Of a stretch of DNA of 64,000 nt, positions 23,420-35,008 are shown in pieces. The DNA is taken from contig CM063258.1 in the NCBI GenBank assembly GCA_032158295.1, positions 5,660,583-5,724,582 on the forward strand, given 5' to 3'. This DNA is from Pycnopodia helianthoides. Lineage: Eukaryota; Echinodermata; Asteroidea; Forcipulatida; Asteriidae. The first letter of the stretch is position 1, and each line of letters opens with the position of its first letter. The position numbers were made by a program, and so were the translations under genes. The notes below the pieces were generated by a model. It was not told where the DNA came from. It did no database searches and was given only the letters and a program-made list of their open reading frames with translations.

Positions 23420-25346
23420 GTATATATATATATTGGAGTTTTTTGCGGGGGAGCTACACCCATCAGTCTTTCAACTATAGATGTACAAAACGGTGTTCTA
23501 GTGTCGTTTATCCACGACTCGACTACGTATCGTGTAAGATTGTTATCCCAAGTTTAAATAAAAAACAAAAAGTTGATCAATGTTTTTTTTTAAATTATTA
23601 TTAGGGAGGGGGGCTACTCCCGTCAGTCTTTCAACTAGATGTTCAAAACGGTATTCTAGATCGTTTATCCACGACTTGACTGTGTAAGCTATCGTTTACA
23701 TTTGTTATGGCAAGTTTAAATAACTGAAACAAAACGTTAATAAATAATGGTGTTTTTTTAATGGTATATGCCTATTGGCAATTACGAGCCGAGGGCACCT
23801 TATTAATGTCAACGTGTTTATGAATTGAGGTAAATGTGAAACGTCAGTGACTTTCCCCAAAGAAAATAGGGGAAAAGAGACAAAACATAGAGTTCCACGA
23901 AAACTACATCACATTATCAAGTAGCAACTGCATGGTCATGTTGACAACGATACAAGTGCGTTCTCTTCCATTCCTTCTTGTAGATATTTTTATCATTAGG
24001 AAATGTGTCAAACCGTTAAAGGAACATTACAAAATTGGTAAGAACAAAACTTGTAAAATATACTTTTTGATCACAGATTTACATACAACTTACACGGTCT
24101 AATGATGATGATAGTCGAAATCATCCCTTGAAATATTTCTGTCTGAAATGCTTTTTTTGATGAGAAATGAATAAACTAATTTTCCGATTGGAGTTTATCG
24201 CTCAGTGAGCGTTTTATTCATTTGTTGAGGCTATATGATTTCGTGCAAAATGTGTAATCGGTTTTTCACTATTTTCTCGTGACCCAGATGGCCGATCGAT
24301 CTCAAACTTCTACAGGTTTGTCAGTTTATGTATATGGTGGATAACATAAAGTGCTCACACTGCCAGCAACTGTTTTGCTAGCAAAAACCAATTCTGTAAT
24401 GTTCCTTTAAGATTTAAAATAACCACAACCCCCTTCCTTCCAGTATAACCAAATAATTCCAAAGTTGAAAAAAGAAAGAAAACGCACGAAATAACGGATT
24501 TTCTTTTTTCGTCTATGTAACTATGACCCGTGTGTTGGCATATCAAAAAGGGGTATAAAAAAGAAGAGAAAGGTGAAGTCTGTCCCGAGCCAAATTGGCT
24601 CATCAGGCCGGTTGCATTGGCCATTAAACGACTGAAACTTTTTTTTTATGGATGAGATTGTATGAACATTAAACATCCTGAATATTTGATAAACATTTCT
24701 TCTTGGTGTGGAAATGAAGCCCCCCCCCCCCCCCACAACATACAGAATGTTACATTGTAGAGGTTTACAGACTGTCTACATCATTTCAAATAGATATCTG
24801 AAGGTCTGGTCATAACAAAGGGGTTATAACAAAGGCATGTCTTCTCAACTGTGAAGACAAGTTTTCCTCTTTCAAGACGAAGGTGCAGGGAGCTAAGTTA
24901 AAAAATAAACCGATACCAGGAAAATCCTGACAAGTCACATGCTTGATTTCTATACCCCCTGTACTGGATGCCAGTGCAGGTTACCCCCAGCTCTCGCAAG
25001 TATACCATTTGTACTCCTGGGTGGGCAAAAGCAATTATGATAAAGTGCCTTGCTCAAGGACACAAGTGTTGCCGCTGATCAGACCAGGATTCGAACCCAC
25101 ATTATGTAAATTACAGAACTTGAGTCCACCACCCTAGACCTAGACCCCTCGGCCACGCCATCACACTATGGCCAGAGGTAATGACCGAACAATTTGGAAA
25201 AAAAGGCGACGAAATATCCGTTTGCAAGTTTTACTTTGACAAATATTATAATGGTAACTCACCTTTTTTAGTCCATGTTTTTCCGCAGAAGTCACCAAAG
25301 CACACCCGACAAGAATCACCAGCATCAGAACCACAGCAGACCTCAT
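23045..25346 (-). CDS. small secreted peptide precursor, 72 aa, two coding exons
   Basis: Exon 1 is 25346-25263: ATG to AAG, then donor GTGAGT. It encodes a signal peptide, MRSAVVLMLVILVGCALVTS, then AEKHGLKK. Exon 2 is 23179-23045: acceptor TTGCAATACAG, phase 0, stop TAG. It encodes EVHSPTPGDIK, the acidic segment EDCPDLDGCDGDEAQLA and the basic tail KKLRMARRAAPGRRGA. The two Cys are five residues apart and could form a small loop. Three dibasic sites (KK, RR, RR) follow, plus KK before EVH, so prohormone-type cleavage is possible. An acidic pro-segment before a cationic tail also fits some antimicrobial peptide precursors. I do not recognise the family. A TATA box lies about 125 bases upstream. 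The frame and signals are seen directly; the function is unknown. Confidence 0.7.
23363..23433. repeat. TTA/TAT microsatellite
   Basis: A run of TTA/ATT units followed by TATATATGTATATATATA. It lies in the intron of the secreted-peptide gene and causes the poly-Ile/Leu frames here. Confidence 0.95.
24016..24410 (+). mobile_element. TTAA-type MITE, subfamily A copy 3
   Basis: TTAA is intact at both ends, with AGGAACATTACAAAATTGGT at the left and AATTCTGTAATGTTCCT at the right. It lies in the intron of the secreted-peptide gene, opposite to its transcription. Confidence 0.9.
24960..25172 (-). repeat. tRNA-headed SINE, copy 4
   Basis: The minus strand reads GATGGCGTGGCCGAGGGG, GGACTCAAGTTCTG, B box GGTTCGAATCC and CACTTGTGTCCTTGAGCAAG. 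It sits about 90 bases inside the intron from exon 1 of the secreted-peptide gene. Confidence 0.8.
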
Positions 25347-25470
25347 CCTGAATGTTAGATTTAGCTACGGTATCAGATAGAGAGTAGATCGAGATTTGTT
25401 TCGATCAAATATATTTCTCTTTCTCACTTGTGTCGGGTTTGGGGAATGTGGTATAAAAAGCGACCAAACA

Positions 25471-25480
25471 CTTTTATATA
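25471..25480 (-). promoter_or_regulatory. TATA box of the secreted-peptide gene
   Basis: The minus strand reads TATATAAAAG. A start about 30 bases downstream would give a 5' UTR of roughly 95 bases before the ATG at 25346. A second TATAAAA, on the plus strand, is at 25452-25458. Confidence 0.55.
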
Positions 25481-25499
25481 CATCTCCCTTGCAGAGGGG

Positions 25500-26468
25500 A
25501 CACAACCCTATCAAGTTGTTGCTGCGTGTATTTCCTTGTTGCGCCTCTTTTCCTTGTTAACCTTGGAAAAGGGCCAAACAATAAGAAATGAAATAGGATG
25601 GGATCCCCCATTGACATCGTTGTTTTGAAAAGGTAACAATGGAACAGTGAATAACACATGTCCATGGTCATAACACAAAATTCGAGCTAATTAAAAAAAA
25701 TCTTCGCATTAATTACGGTGGTTGATTGACAAAGAATTCATTAAATACCTCAAACCATTTCAAACAATGAACCGAACTAATTGACAATAGAAATTGTTAG
25801 TGTCCGGCATTTCAAGGTTTTATTTCTCGTCATTTCCGTTCCCAATGCTTATTAAAAACCTTGGACATGGAAAATAATAAGCTTTACGTACATACAAACC
25901 AATTAACTACTTTAATTATCTTTGAATCAACTACAAAGAACTAAAGAAACAAGATATTACAGAGAAGTTGTCAACAGATTTCTCATAAAGACTGTATCAT
26001 TATTTCAATATATTTACTCAATTCTTTTGCAATTAACTGTTCACCAACAAAACAAAACAATACACATGGCTGTTGCCAATTAAGCTTTGTGTTTTATACT
26101 TATATAAGCAACACATAAAAACCCCAAAACAAAACACAACTTATTGCTAACATTTATGATAAATAGCAAGGTCCAGGAAAACAAAGCAATGTGGGTTTAT
26201 AATTTTTTATGCTAAAATATTCAAATATTTTCTCCATGAACCTAGAAACATCTTTGATTAACTTTGTAAGTCTACGGCTACGCTGCAGCAAATACAATAT
26301 ACCTAAGCAATGTATCCCATCACACTCTAAACTATTTCATAGGTGAACTGCAGCAAGTTTTGATTTTGTATTTTTGTTTAAATCAAAATAGAGTTCGCTT
26401 CAATCTGAAAGCTTACTGATTATAAAGTTCACACCAGCACAATCATCCAGTGAAATATATAATACTGT
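25500..26468. other. no gene seen
   Basis: AT-rich sequence upstream of the secreted-peptide gene. No exon, tandem array or clear foldback was recognised. Confidence 0.5.
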
Positions 26469-26819
26469 TTAAAGGAACATTACAGAATTTGTTTTTGCTA
26501 ACAAAACAGTCGCTGGCAGTGTAAGCACTTTATGTAATCCACCATATACGAGAAAATAGTGAAAAACCGATTACACATTTGCGTGAAATCATATAGGTTC
26601 AACAAATGAATAAAACGCTCACTGAGCGATAAAATCCAATCGGAAAACTAGTTTATTCATTTCTCATCAAATATGGCATTTCAGACAGAAATATTTCTAG
26701 GGATGTTTTCTACTATCATCATCATTAGACCGTGTAAGTTTGTGTAAATCTGTGATCAAAAAGTATATTCTACAAGTTTGTTCTTACCAATTCTGTAATG
26801 TTCCTTTAAGAAGTGGAAC
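26469..26819 (-). mobile_element. TTAA-type MITE, subfamily A copy 4
   Basis: TTAA is intact at both ends. An internal deletion after CCACCATATACG removes the block that usually has CTTCTACAGG. Confidence 0.88.
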
Positions 26820-27683
26820 GAGGAACGGAACACAATGCAAATCACTGTTGCTTATTTTGACCCATCATTTTGGGGTAATTTTTTTTTCACTACAAAATTA
26901 TAGATTTTTATAAAATTTTCAAAGCTTGGTTGTATGGACAAATGAAATGTGGGAATTCATTTATTCTTCAATAAAAAATAATGCACATAAAACCTGTGCA
27001 AATTCTATGAATTGTAAATAACTACATGTGAAAAGGGTCGAGTTTCTTGTGATATTTTTCAAAAGGAATTCCTGTCAGAAAACTACAGAATATTTCTGAA
27101 AGTTTTTTTGTCAGTTAAACTAAGGTCTCTTGCATGAAATCAATTTGAATTTTTCAACACAGAGAGTTTTATCTTTAACATTTGTAACAAGAATTATAAA
27201 GACTAATTTTATTGCTACTTTTCAGCGGAGATTTGCATTGCTGAATGTTGATGTACCAAAAGAACTTATCCCCACGTACAAAAATAACTGGGATAGAGAT
27301 AGCTGTGTTAGTCTGACAGAAGGTAGTGGTAGCACTTAAGAACTAACTAATTGCGTTAAAAAAAAATGCATGAGCTTTGGTAGCAACAACTTTTTCATCA
27401 GATGTCATTTATGTCAACTTAATTTTCTAAAATATTTTGCTACTTTATGGATTAGGAGGTTCGTTTTTTCAAACCAATTAAAGGGGAACTGTCGTTGTGA
27501 TCCTAGTCTGCTTGTGGCTGGACATGGAAACATTAGTTCTCACCTAGTTGACCTTCACATCACAAACAAAAGCTTTAAAGGGCGCCGTCATTATTATCGC
27601 GCGTGTGTGTGCAGTTACTTGGTGGGAGTTCAGAATTTCATGTCTGGCCACTGACTCGCTGTGATCACGACAACAGTGTCCCT
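26820..27683. other. no gene seen
   Basis: AT-rich. The frames at 27130-27339 and 27370-27654 show no domain and no paired splice sites. Confidence 0.45.
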
Positions 27684-27962
27684 TTAAAGGTATTGTACAC
27701 TTACAGCTCAAAATCAGGGTCCACATTTTGTGTGATTCAACAGATGCATGAACAAACAAACCTGTGAAAGTTTGAGCTCAATTGGTCATCGAGGTCACAA
27801 GAAAACTATTGGTTTACTAATTTCTCAGAAACGATAGCATTTCAGGCAGAAATATTTTAAGGAACCCATTCTACCATTACTTACTTTAAATCATGTAAGT
27901 TATGTGTGAATCTGTGAACATTTGTGTTTTTCGATCTTACCAATAGTGTACAGGGCCTTTAA
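27684..27962 (-). mobile_element. TTAA-type MITE, subfamily B copy 3
   Basis: Reversed B element: TTAA-AGGTATTGTACACTT at the left and TACAGGGCCT-TTAA at the right. The central CGCGCG block is deleted. Confidence 0.85.
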
Positions 27963-28165
27963 TTGTAGATGCTACCTACAATATATTTTAGTTACATTTC
28001 ACTCCTAAGCCAGGAGCTCTGTCAGACAAGGGGCGTACAAGCTCAGAAACATTTTAACCAACTATAATATTAAGCAGTCGAGCATTGGACATGGCTGCCA
28101 GTCTGATGAAGCTCCTAGCTTAGGAGTAAAACACAACCAAAATAATACACGACATCTACGATTAA
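27963..28165. repeat. foldback element between two B-type MITEs
   Basis: TGTAGATG and ACTCCTAAGCCAGGAGCTC at the left are mirrored by GAAGCTCCTAGCTTAGGAGT and CATCTACGA at the right. Confidence 0.65.
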
Positions 28166-28171
28166 TTGGGT

Positions 28172-28511
28172 TTAAAGGCCCTGTCACTATTGGTAAGATC
28201 GAAAAACACAATGTTCACAGATTCACACATAACTGACATGATTTAAAGTAAGTACTGGTAGAAAGGGTTCCTTAAAATATTTCTGCCTAAAATGCTATCG
28301 TTTCTGAGAAACGAGTAAAACAATAGTAATTATCGCGCGCGATAATTTGAAAAAACAGAAAACACATAAGATCTCTTTCACTATTTTCTCGTGACCTCGA
28401 TGACCAATTGAGCTTAAACTTTCACAGGTTTGTTTGTTCACGCATATGTTTAATCACACAAAATATGGACACTGATTTTGAGCTGTTACCAAAAGTGTAC
28501 AATACCTTTAA
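28172..28511 (+). mobile_element. TTAA-type MITE, subfamily B copy 4
   Basis: TTAA-AGGCCCTGTCACTATTGG at the left and AATACCT-TTAA at the right, with ATTATCGCGCGCGATAAT in the centre. It begins only 58 bases past the stop codon of the secreted SOUL gene and so may be part of its 3' UTR. Confidence 0.88.
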
Positions 28512-28569
28512 AAAAAAAACAGACCTCCTAATCCAAGCTGCCTGCCTCTGTTTATACCACTACTGGAGG

Positions 28570-31500
28570 TCACTCATCAGAATTTGTTGCAAAGAACCAA
28601 ATTTCATTGTGTCTGTTCCTGAAGACAAATGGACTGTCATACCCAGCAGTATAGTACATAGTTGTATTGTATGTCTGAGTGCTGTTCAAAGCGGCTGCCA
28701 GTGCTGCTGCCTCCTTTGGAAACACAGTTTCGTTGGAAAAACCCTTGTATTCTCTGTAAGACAAAATACATTGAAATTTTTTTTAAAGTAATATGCAAGT
28801 CTTTTTTTAAATAAAACCCCTAAACACAGCACAGATATCTTGTATTTAACTTCTTCTTTTTTGCAAAAAGAAAAGTTAATGACCTCACGTTTCGACCCTA
28901 GTTGGGTCTCTAAACTGTACAAGACAAAGATATTAACACAATTTTAGGATTCCTGACAGCATTAACATTAAAACTGTGGCGCATCTATGACAAAAATAAA
29001 CAGATAATTGGAATAATTGAAATAAGGCAAAACATATGCTCAATTGAAATTAAACCTTTTTGATATTGTGACATGTGAGAAATGTATGGTTTGATTATAT
29101 CTACTTTTAAAGGTATTGTACACTTTTGGGTACACTCAAAATCAGTGTCCACATTTTGTGTGATTAAACAAAATGCATTAACAAACCAACCTGTGAAAGT
29201 TTGAGCTCAATTGGTCATCGAGGTCACGAGAAAATAGTGAAAAGAGATCTTATGTGTTTTCTGTTTTTTACAAATTATCGCGCGCGATATTACTATTGTT
29301 TTACTCGTTTCTCAGAAACGATAGCATTTTAGGCAGAAATATTTTAAGGAACCCTTTCTACCATTACTTACTTTAAATCATGTAAGTTATGTGTGAATCT
29401 GTGAACATTGTGTTTTTCGATCTTACCAATAGTGTACAGGGCCTTTAAGTAAATCAAAAGGTTATTGTTCCTTGTGGTTTGTACCATGGAAGTAGACATT
29501 TGCCCATTTTCATAGAGCTGCTTAAGCTGAAAATATTACTTGAAAATTAACAGCTAAGCAAAAATTTTGCAGAAAACCAGTCACCAATGGTACATATGAA
29601 ATAGTGTTTTGGCTGGTAACCTTTTAGTGGTAAGCAAAACTGTTGCATGCTTAGCTTAAATTTGTGCTGAAGCAGCTCAATGAAATTGGACCCGGGGTCT
29701 TGATCTTGGATTTCGATTACATACCTGACATACACTTTATGCGCCTCAAGTGTGGTTAGGGTGATTTCAGGGTTTGTTGGTTTGGGCGTGTCTTGCTGGA
29801 ACGCGAAAGGGATCATGAAGGAGAAAGTGAAGTCACTGGCACAGACAGGTCCTGCACCTGGCTTGATGCTGCATATGACTGGCACAGTCATAGGTATTTT
29901 AGTTTCTGTGTGAAAAAAAAGGACAGGTAATTAAATAATTGAACTATTGGTAATTCACAGAAGCCAACAAAGAGACACTGACTTACAGGGCCCGGAAGTT
30001 TACTTTTGAGAGGGCGGGCCATTTTCACTTTGCAAAGAGCACTTCCATTGGAAGATCTTTAAGTCTACGGGAACTTTTGAAGGGGCACGGAAGGCCAAAG
30101 ACCAGGGGCAACAGAGGCCATTGCCTCCATGGCCTTTTTCGTAATTTTAGGCCTGGACCTAGCTTAAATTGTTTTGTCCCTTGACAATATCACCAAATAA
30201 ATTTCAGTTTTCAAATGGAAGTGCACATTTACTTTCTCATAAACAATTGGCCCTGTCTTTCCAAGATGAATGAAGTAAACATAGACCCTTCGTTGGCATA
30301 TTTGTGGGAAGCATTAGTATTGGGGTGAGCACATGTAACTCTATGTTAACACAGCTCTACCATTAAAGTAAGTTGTTTTAGCTAGATTGGACGCCCGGAA
30401 CAGCCCCCCATATATAACAGAGCTGAGAGTCACTGCTGACCAAAAGATCTAAAACTAGGATCTAAATGTTAGGAGGTGTGTTAAAATGATGGCATTTCCA
30501 TCTTTTGGTGGTAACCCCTGGAGTTACAGATTTCAAGGAGCTTTTGGGAGCAGTATCCTCAGTGCAGTGCGGGGGAAAAGTACAGATCAAAGAGCATTTT
30601 AAAGGAACATTACAGAATTGGTTTTTGCTAACAAAACAGTTGCTGGCCGTGTAAGCACTTTATGTAATCCAACATATACATAAACTGACAAACCTGTAGA
30701 AGTTTGAGATCGATCGGCCATCTGGGTCACGAGAAAATAGTGAAAAACCGATTACATGTACACATTTGCATGAAATCATATAGATTCAACAAATGAATAA
30801 AACGCTCACTGAGCGATAAACTCCAATCGGAAAATTAGATTATTCATTTTTCATCAAATATGGCATTTCGGACAGAAATATTTCAAGGGATGTTTTCTAC
30901 TATCATCATCATTAGACCGTGTAAGTTTTATGTAAATCTGTGATCAAAAAGTATATTTTACAAGTTTTTTTCTCACCAATTCTGTAATGTTCCTTTAAAG
31001 ATTCAATTGGATATTTTATACTACAAATCAAAAACACTTTCGTCAATTCTCAAAAAAAAAATGCAAAATAAGTTTGAGACAGTGCTCTGGTTCTCTGAAC
31101 AATTGATTTTCACATTCATGTCAGCCATTTATTCATCGACCGCTTTTTTGAGACGATGGCCTGTCCGGCGTAAACTGTAAAGAGCCCATTGTATTGTGTA
31201 TCGCCCGTTATTGCGACAAACACAAACAATTTTCATGCTGTTTTAATCATTTTCTTGTTCAAGTGTTAACGTCCTTAGGTTATTTCCCTTACTGTTTTCG
31301 TTCTCTCCCTGGATGTAAGAGAATAACTTAGCGAATGCCTCCTTTCCAGCGTCATCATTGTCCAGCCCTGTGATTCTTGTACTAGCCCACGCAGATGGCT
31401 CATACTGACGAATGGAGTACTCCTGGAACACACACAAATGTTGTAACCTTTTGTAAGAGGTTTGAATGGATTCCTGTATTCTGGGGGACAGGTCACACAA

Positions 31501-34500
31501 GGCAGTTTCCTGGCAAGCATAGTGTTCGCCAGAGGGGGTGTCTGGGTGTCTTCTGGACACACTGTTCTAAATTTGGACACCCTGTTTTATCTGTCATTTT
31601 TGTCATTTGTATAAGTGAACAATTTGGACATCCAGTTTTCAAATTTCAAGCAAAATTGGACACCCTTTTACCAAATCCTGGCTAAGACCTTGCTGGTAAC
31701 CCGTTGCAGACAATCTCCGAGAAGGAAAAGAATTCACACATCAATTTTCACCTCATTTTCCAGGCCTGGAACTTCATCTTTGAAAGGGCAAGGCCATTTT
31801 CAGTTTGAAAGTGCACTTCCATTTGGAAATCTTAATGTCTATGGGAAGTTAAGTTGAGGTAGTTGCCTCAAATTTGCCTTTAAAAGATGGCCTTAAAAGT
31901 TTAAGATACAAAAGATAACCTTTAAAGAATTGTACAGCACAATAATAAAATATGTCTCAGCAAGTTGTCACAAAGAGGTTTACATGCTTATTTCAATACC
32001 AGATGTTGAACCAAAGTGTTGTCTCTTTGAAAAGAATACACAGTAGTGTAGTAATGAACCACAAGGGAAACTGACTGGGTTACTTTAAATATAATTTTGG
32101 GTTGAACAAAAACAAATTAAAATTGACTAGAGCGGGATTTGAGCCTCCAACCTCCAGATAAATGTGCCGCCACTCTACCAACTGAGCCATTAAGCCCTAA
32201 TGTTGACAGTCTCCCTCTTTTGTCACTACATGTATATCTTTGTTATGGGTGCCTGTCAGAAACCATTCAACCTGTAACTGCCGTATAACAATGGGATCAC
32301 AAGTACTGAGTATACAGTGCTATCACACATCGGTGTATGGGTAAAAACAAAAACTAATATTCTTTATCCCCGATGCAAAATTTAACATCTATATCGTTGC
32401 GGTACCCGCTGCCAAAACATAGGATTCGAACTGCCTCTAGCTACCGGGCAATCTCGGTAGTCTAGTTGGTAAGACACTGCTCTAGTATTGCAAGGGTCGT
32501 GGGTTCGAATCCCACCCGAGTAACATGCCTGTGATATTTTTTCACAGGACTCGGGAAAGTACTGAGTATACAGTGCTAACACACATCGGTGTATGGGTAA
32601 AAACAAAAATTAATAATGGGATCACAGTTTCACACCCAAGTTTACGATACAATCTGGGAAGCATCAGGAGAGTGATCACCTTAAATTAAGAGGATGCAAC
32701 TTTAAACATAAAGTAAACTAACTAAGTCAATTTTAACTACCGGTTGAACAAAGACTAATTGACTGGAGTGGGATTTGAACCTGCGACATGCGGATTAATG
32801 TACCGGATTAATGTACCGGCACTATACCAACTAGTGCAAGTCAGAAGCCATTCAACCTCTTCTCTCTTTGAAGAGAACTTACATGTTGGAATGCACAAAC
32901 CAACTTTATCAGTTTTAGAAGAAAGTATTGAATATGTTAACTGATAAACCCTGACCAACATCAGGTGTTTTCTACAGACACACAGTTGAAATGAAAACCC
33001 TACCAACTAAATGCATCAAAATGCAACAGCAGGTTCTGTTGCTTTGTGGAGCGAACAGTTAGGACTAGGTGTTTCCACCGCCTTGTACAATTAGAAATAG
33101 CCTAGATTGAGGTTGTAACTATGCTGGTACTACAATCCCGGCCATATCTCGTTGGGCCCCCCTGCCCCCTTTCAATGTTGAATCACATTGTTGCACGGTC
33201 TTCTGCGTTCCAGACAACATTGAGCGGGGGGACAGGGGACGGGGGAGAGAATGTTTATTGTGAGACAGGGAATGGTTATTGTATGGTTATTGTAACGTTA
33301 TAGGAACGGGTGGCCCAAGCATTTTGGCCGGGATTGTAGCTAGGTAAATTGCTTTACTATCTTGTGCAATGTGCCATTAAAGGGAACAGTGAAGCAATAT
33401 TCCTATCAACGACCGACAATTTGTTCTCCACTGTGATGTCTACTTTTTTAACTGTGCCAATATCAGTGTAATAATGTTGGATGATAGATGGCAACAGATC
33501 ATCTTTAGCAACCCATTATCATGGAACGAAACAACTGTTGCACACTGTGATGGGGTCCATGGGTTTTGTACACATTAACCTACATTGACCTACATAATGT
33601 TACACAAGGATCTCTTTTTATTGTCTTTAAATTCGTTTTGTAAGAAAGGATCCAGCGACAACGACAACAATGCCGAGCTTGCTTTCCCTTGCACATGCCC
33701 GGAAAGAAACAGTTAAATAACTTGCATAACTACAGTAGTACTTTGAAATTTGTTTTGTAAGCAAGGATTCTGTGACCATGACCTTTTAACCTTCACCGTA
33801 CTTGACCTACACAATGTTACACAAGGATTTTGTTACCATGACATTGCCGAGTTTGCTTCCCTTTACACATGCGCATAAAGTAAGGGTTGAATAACTTTTC
33901 CAAATTGCTACCAGTAACATTTTGAAATGTGTTTTGTAAGAAAATACAGTTTTAAAAAAGAGGAATTGTTGGTTCAAGTGCTGCCAAGTTTGAGATTAGA
34001 AACAGAATGATTATCAGCTCCCTTGCACCAACATACATGTACTTGGTAAAAATGCTTACAAAAATATGTGTAAAGAAAATTCCAAGTACAGTATTTTAAC
34101 TTCAGTGTCCTGGCCACCTGAATTGTGGCAGTCCAGTAGAGAGCAATGATGATTGATGAATGACTATGAGGAATGGCCAGATGGCAAGAGCGAAATCACA
34201 TTTGATTTTTTTTCCCCAAAAGGTTCAAATTCTCGAGTTGCCATAAGCTTGTATTTGTAGCTCTCTTAATTCAACACCTTTCTTAAAATGCATAACTCTC
34301 AGTTGTTTTTTTATTCCTTTTCTTGAGATTATATTTTTACTACAAGAATTTGTGTGAACTTAACTCTGCCATAGAACTTTAAGGGAACTCAAAATCAACC
34401 TCTTCAAAAACTGTGTAGAGAAACTACAAGTACTTTTAAAACTTGATCAACTCCATTGGCGAAACCAGGGGGCAGGGAGGGCGATAGTGATCATGTTCTG

Positions 34501-35008
34501 CCGAAATGCATTTAATATTTGTTTTGCACACAGATCCTGGTCACAGATAGATCCTGTTATTTGAATTTTTGTTCTTGTCCACACCACTCAGATTTTTAAA
34601 CCTCTAAACAACGTGGATGACTCCATGCATAGTGCATACACCGTGGTTTTTTGCCCGCAGTGACAACCTTGTCCGCCATTTGGACAAATGGGCGAGAAAC
34701 CTGCGAAGCTCCTACATTCAATTTCAAAAGCATTGCGGCATTATACGTGTAGATTACAAAATAAAGGGTGACACGTGACGCATGTTCCACCAACTAAGTG
34801 ATAAGGATCTCTGTGTATGGTTTACATAATGAATGTTTACCTCTGATGTGAAGGTCTCAGTAAACTTTGGGCAATCCAATCCTTTGCAGAAGTCTGGCGG
34901 AGATTGGCCGGCCTTCTTCATCCACATTTCCTTCATGTTCAAATGGTAACATGAGCAAAATCCGGTGAGAGTGACAACAAACACCAACGATCTCAGAATG
35001 CTCCCCAT
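28570..35008 (-). CDS. secreted SOUL/HEBP2-like haem-binding-family protein, 220 aa
   Basis: Four coding exons: 35008-34841, 31422-31293, 29905-29725 and 28753-28570. Phases 0, 1 and 2 match at every junction, and the total is 663 nt including the stop. Residues 1 to about 20 are a signal peptide (MGSILRSLVFVVTLTGFCSC). The SOUL fold follows: DCPKF, EYSIRQYEPSAWASTRI, AFAKLFSYIQGENE, KIPMTVPV, PGAGPVC, FTFSFMIPFAFQQDTPKP, HKVYVREYKGFS, and the C-terminal YTAGYDSPFVFRNRHNEIWF. The length is normal for HEBP2-like proteins, which bind tetrapyrroles or act in stress and cell death. The signal peptide places this one outside the cell or in the secretory route. The extra Cys (CKGLDC, PVICS, PVCAS) fit disulfides. 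The acceptor TTTATGGTAG lies a few bases before the ATG, so a non-coding 5' exon is likely. Haem binding is inferred from the family only. Confidence 0.93.
29107..29448 (-). mobile_element. TTAA-type MITE, subfamily B copy 5
   Basis: Reversed B element with TTAA at both ends and TTATCGCGCGCGATA in the centre. It lies in the last intron of the secreted SOUL gene. Confidence 0.88.
29497..29698. mobile_element. palindromic MITE of the TTCATAGAGC family, copy 2
   Basis: Left CATTTTCATAGAGCTGCTTA, right GAAGCAGCTCAATGAAATTG. It ends about 25 bases from the donor of exon 3 (29725) of the secreted SOUL gene. Confidence 0.7.
29996..30160 (+). repeat. GCCTGGAATTTC-family repeat, copy 3
   Basis: It contains GGGCGGGCCATTTTCACTTT, GGAAGATCTTTAAGTCTACG and GGGGCAACAGAGGCC, shared with 8346 and 31763. 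It is in intron 2 of the secreted SOUL gene. Confidence 0.6.
30599..30998 (-). mobile_element. TTAA-type MITE, subfamily A copy 5
   Basis: Full-length (about 400 bp) with TTAA at both ends, in intron 2 of the secreted SOUL gene. It is one of the most complete A copies. Confidence 0.9.
31763..31870 (+). repeat. GCCTGGAATTTC-family repeat, copy 4 (partial)
   Basis: GGCCTGGAACTTCATCTTTG, then AAGGGCAAGGCCATTTTCAG and the GGAAATCTTAATGTCTATGG block. Confidence 0.55.
32110..32205 (-). repeat. tRNA-like SINE head (third type), copy 1
   Basis: The minus strand reads TGGCTCAGTTGGTAGAGTGG, a good A box, then GGCTCAAATCCCGCTC, a B-box-like stretch. Flanking words (GGTTGAACAAA and GTCAATTTTAA types) match 32700-32860, so it is a repeated unit rather than a single-copy tRNA gene. 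Confidence 0.55.
32390..32615 (+). repeat. tRNA-headed SINE (fourth type), copy 1
   Basis: The tRNA-like core at 32450-32520 has TAGTCTAGTTGGTAAGAC as A box and GTGGGTTCGAATCCCACCC as a perfect T arm. The tail TACAGTGCTAACACACATCG and GTATGGGTAAAAACAAAAA occurs again just upstream at 32311-32360, so a second, truncated copy lies in tandem. A relative is at 61600-61800. A true tRNA gene is unlikely because the anticodon arm does not pair. Confidence 0.7.
32755..32850 (-). repeat. tRNA-like SINE head (third type), copy 2
   Basis: The minus strand reads CTAGTTGGTATAGTG, an anticodon-side insertion made by a direct duplication of ACCGGATTAATGT, then GGTTCAAATCCCACTCC as B box. Confidence 0.5.
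33129..33340. repeat. foldback element, about 35-bp ends
   Basis: CTACAATCCCGGCCATATCT and GTTGGGCCCCCC at the left are mirrored by GGGTGGCCCAAGC and TTGGCCGGGATTGTAG at the right. Confidence 0.75.
33580..33945. repeat. about 190-bp direct duplication, diverged
   Basis: GACCTACATAATGTTACACA, AATGCCGAGCTTGCTT and TTTTGTAAGAAAGGATCC recur as GACCTACACAATGTTACACA, TTGCCGAGTTTGCTTCC and GTTTTGTAAGCAAGG. It is in intron 1 of the secreted SOUL gene. Confidence 0.7.

Noticed and set aside
23205..23557. Poly-Ile/Leu membrane protein
   Set aside because: Translation of a TTA/ATT microsatellite.
32450..32520. Functional tRNA gene
   Set aside because: The A and B boxes are good, but the anticodon arm does not pair, and the unit recurs with its tail at 61600-61800 as a SINE.
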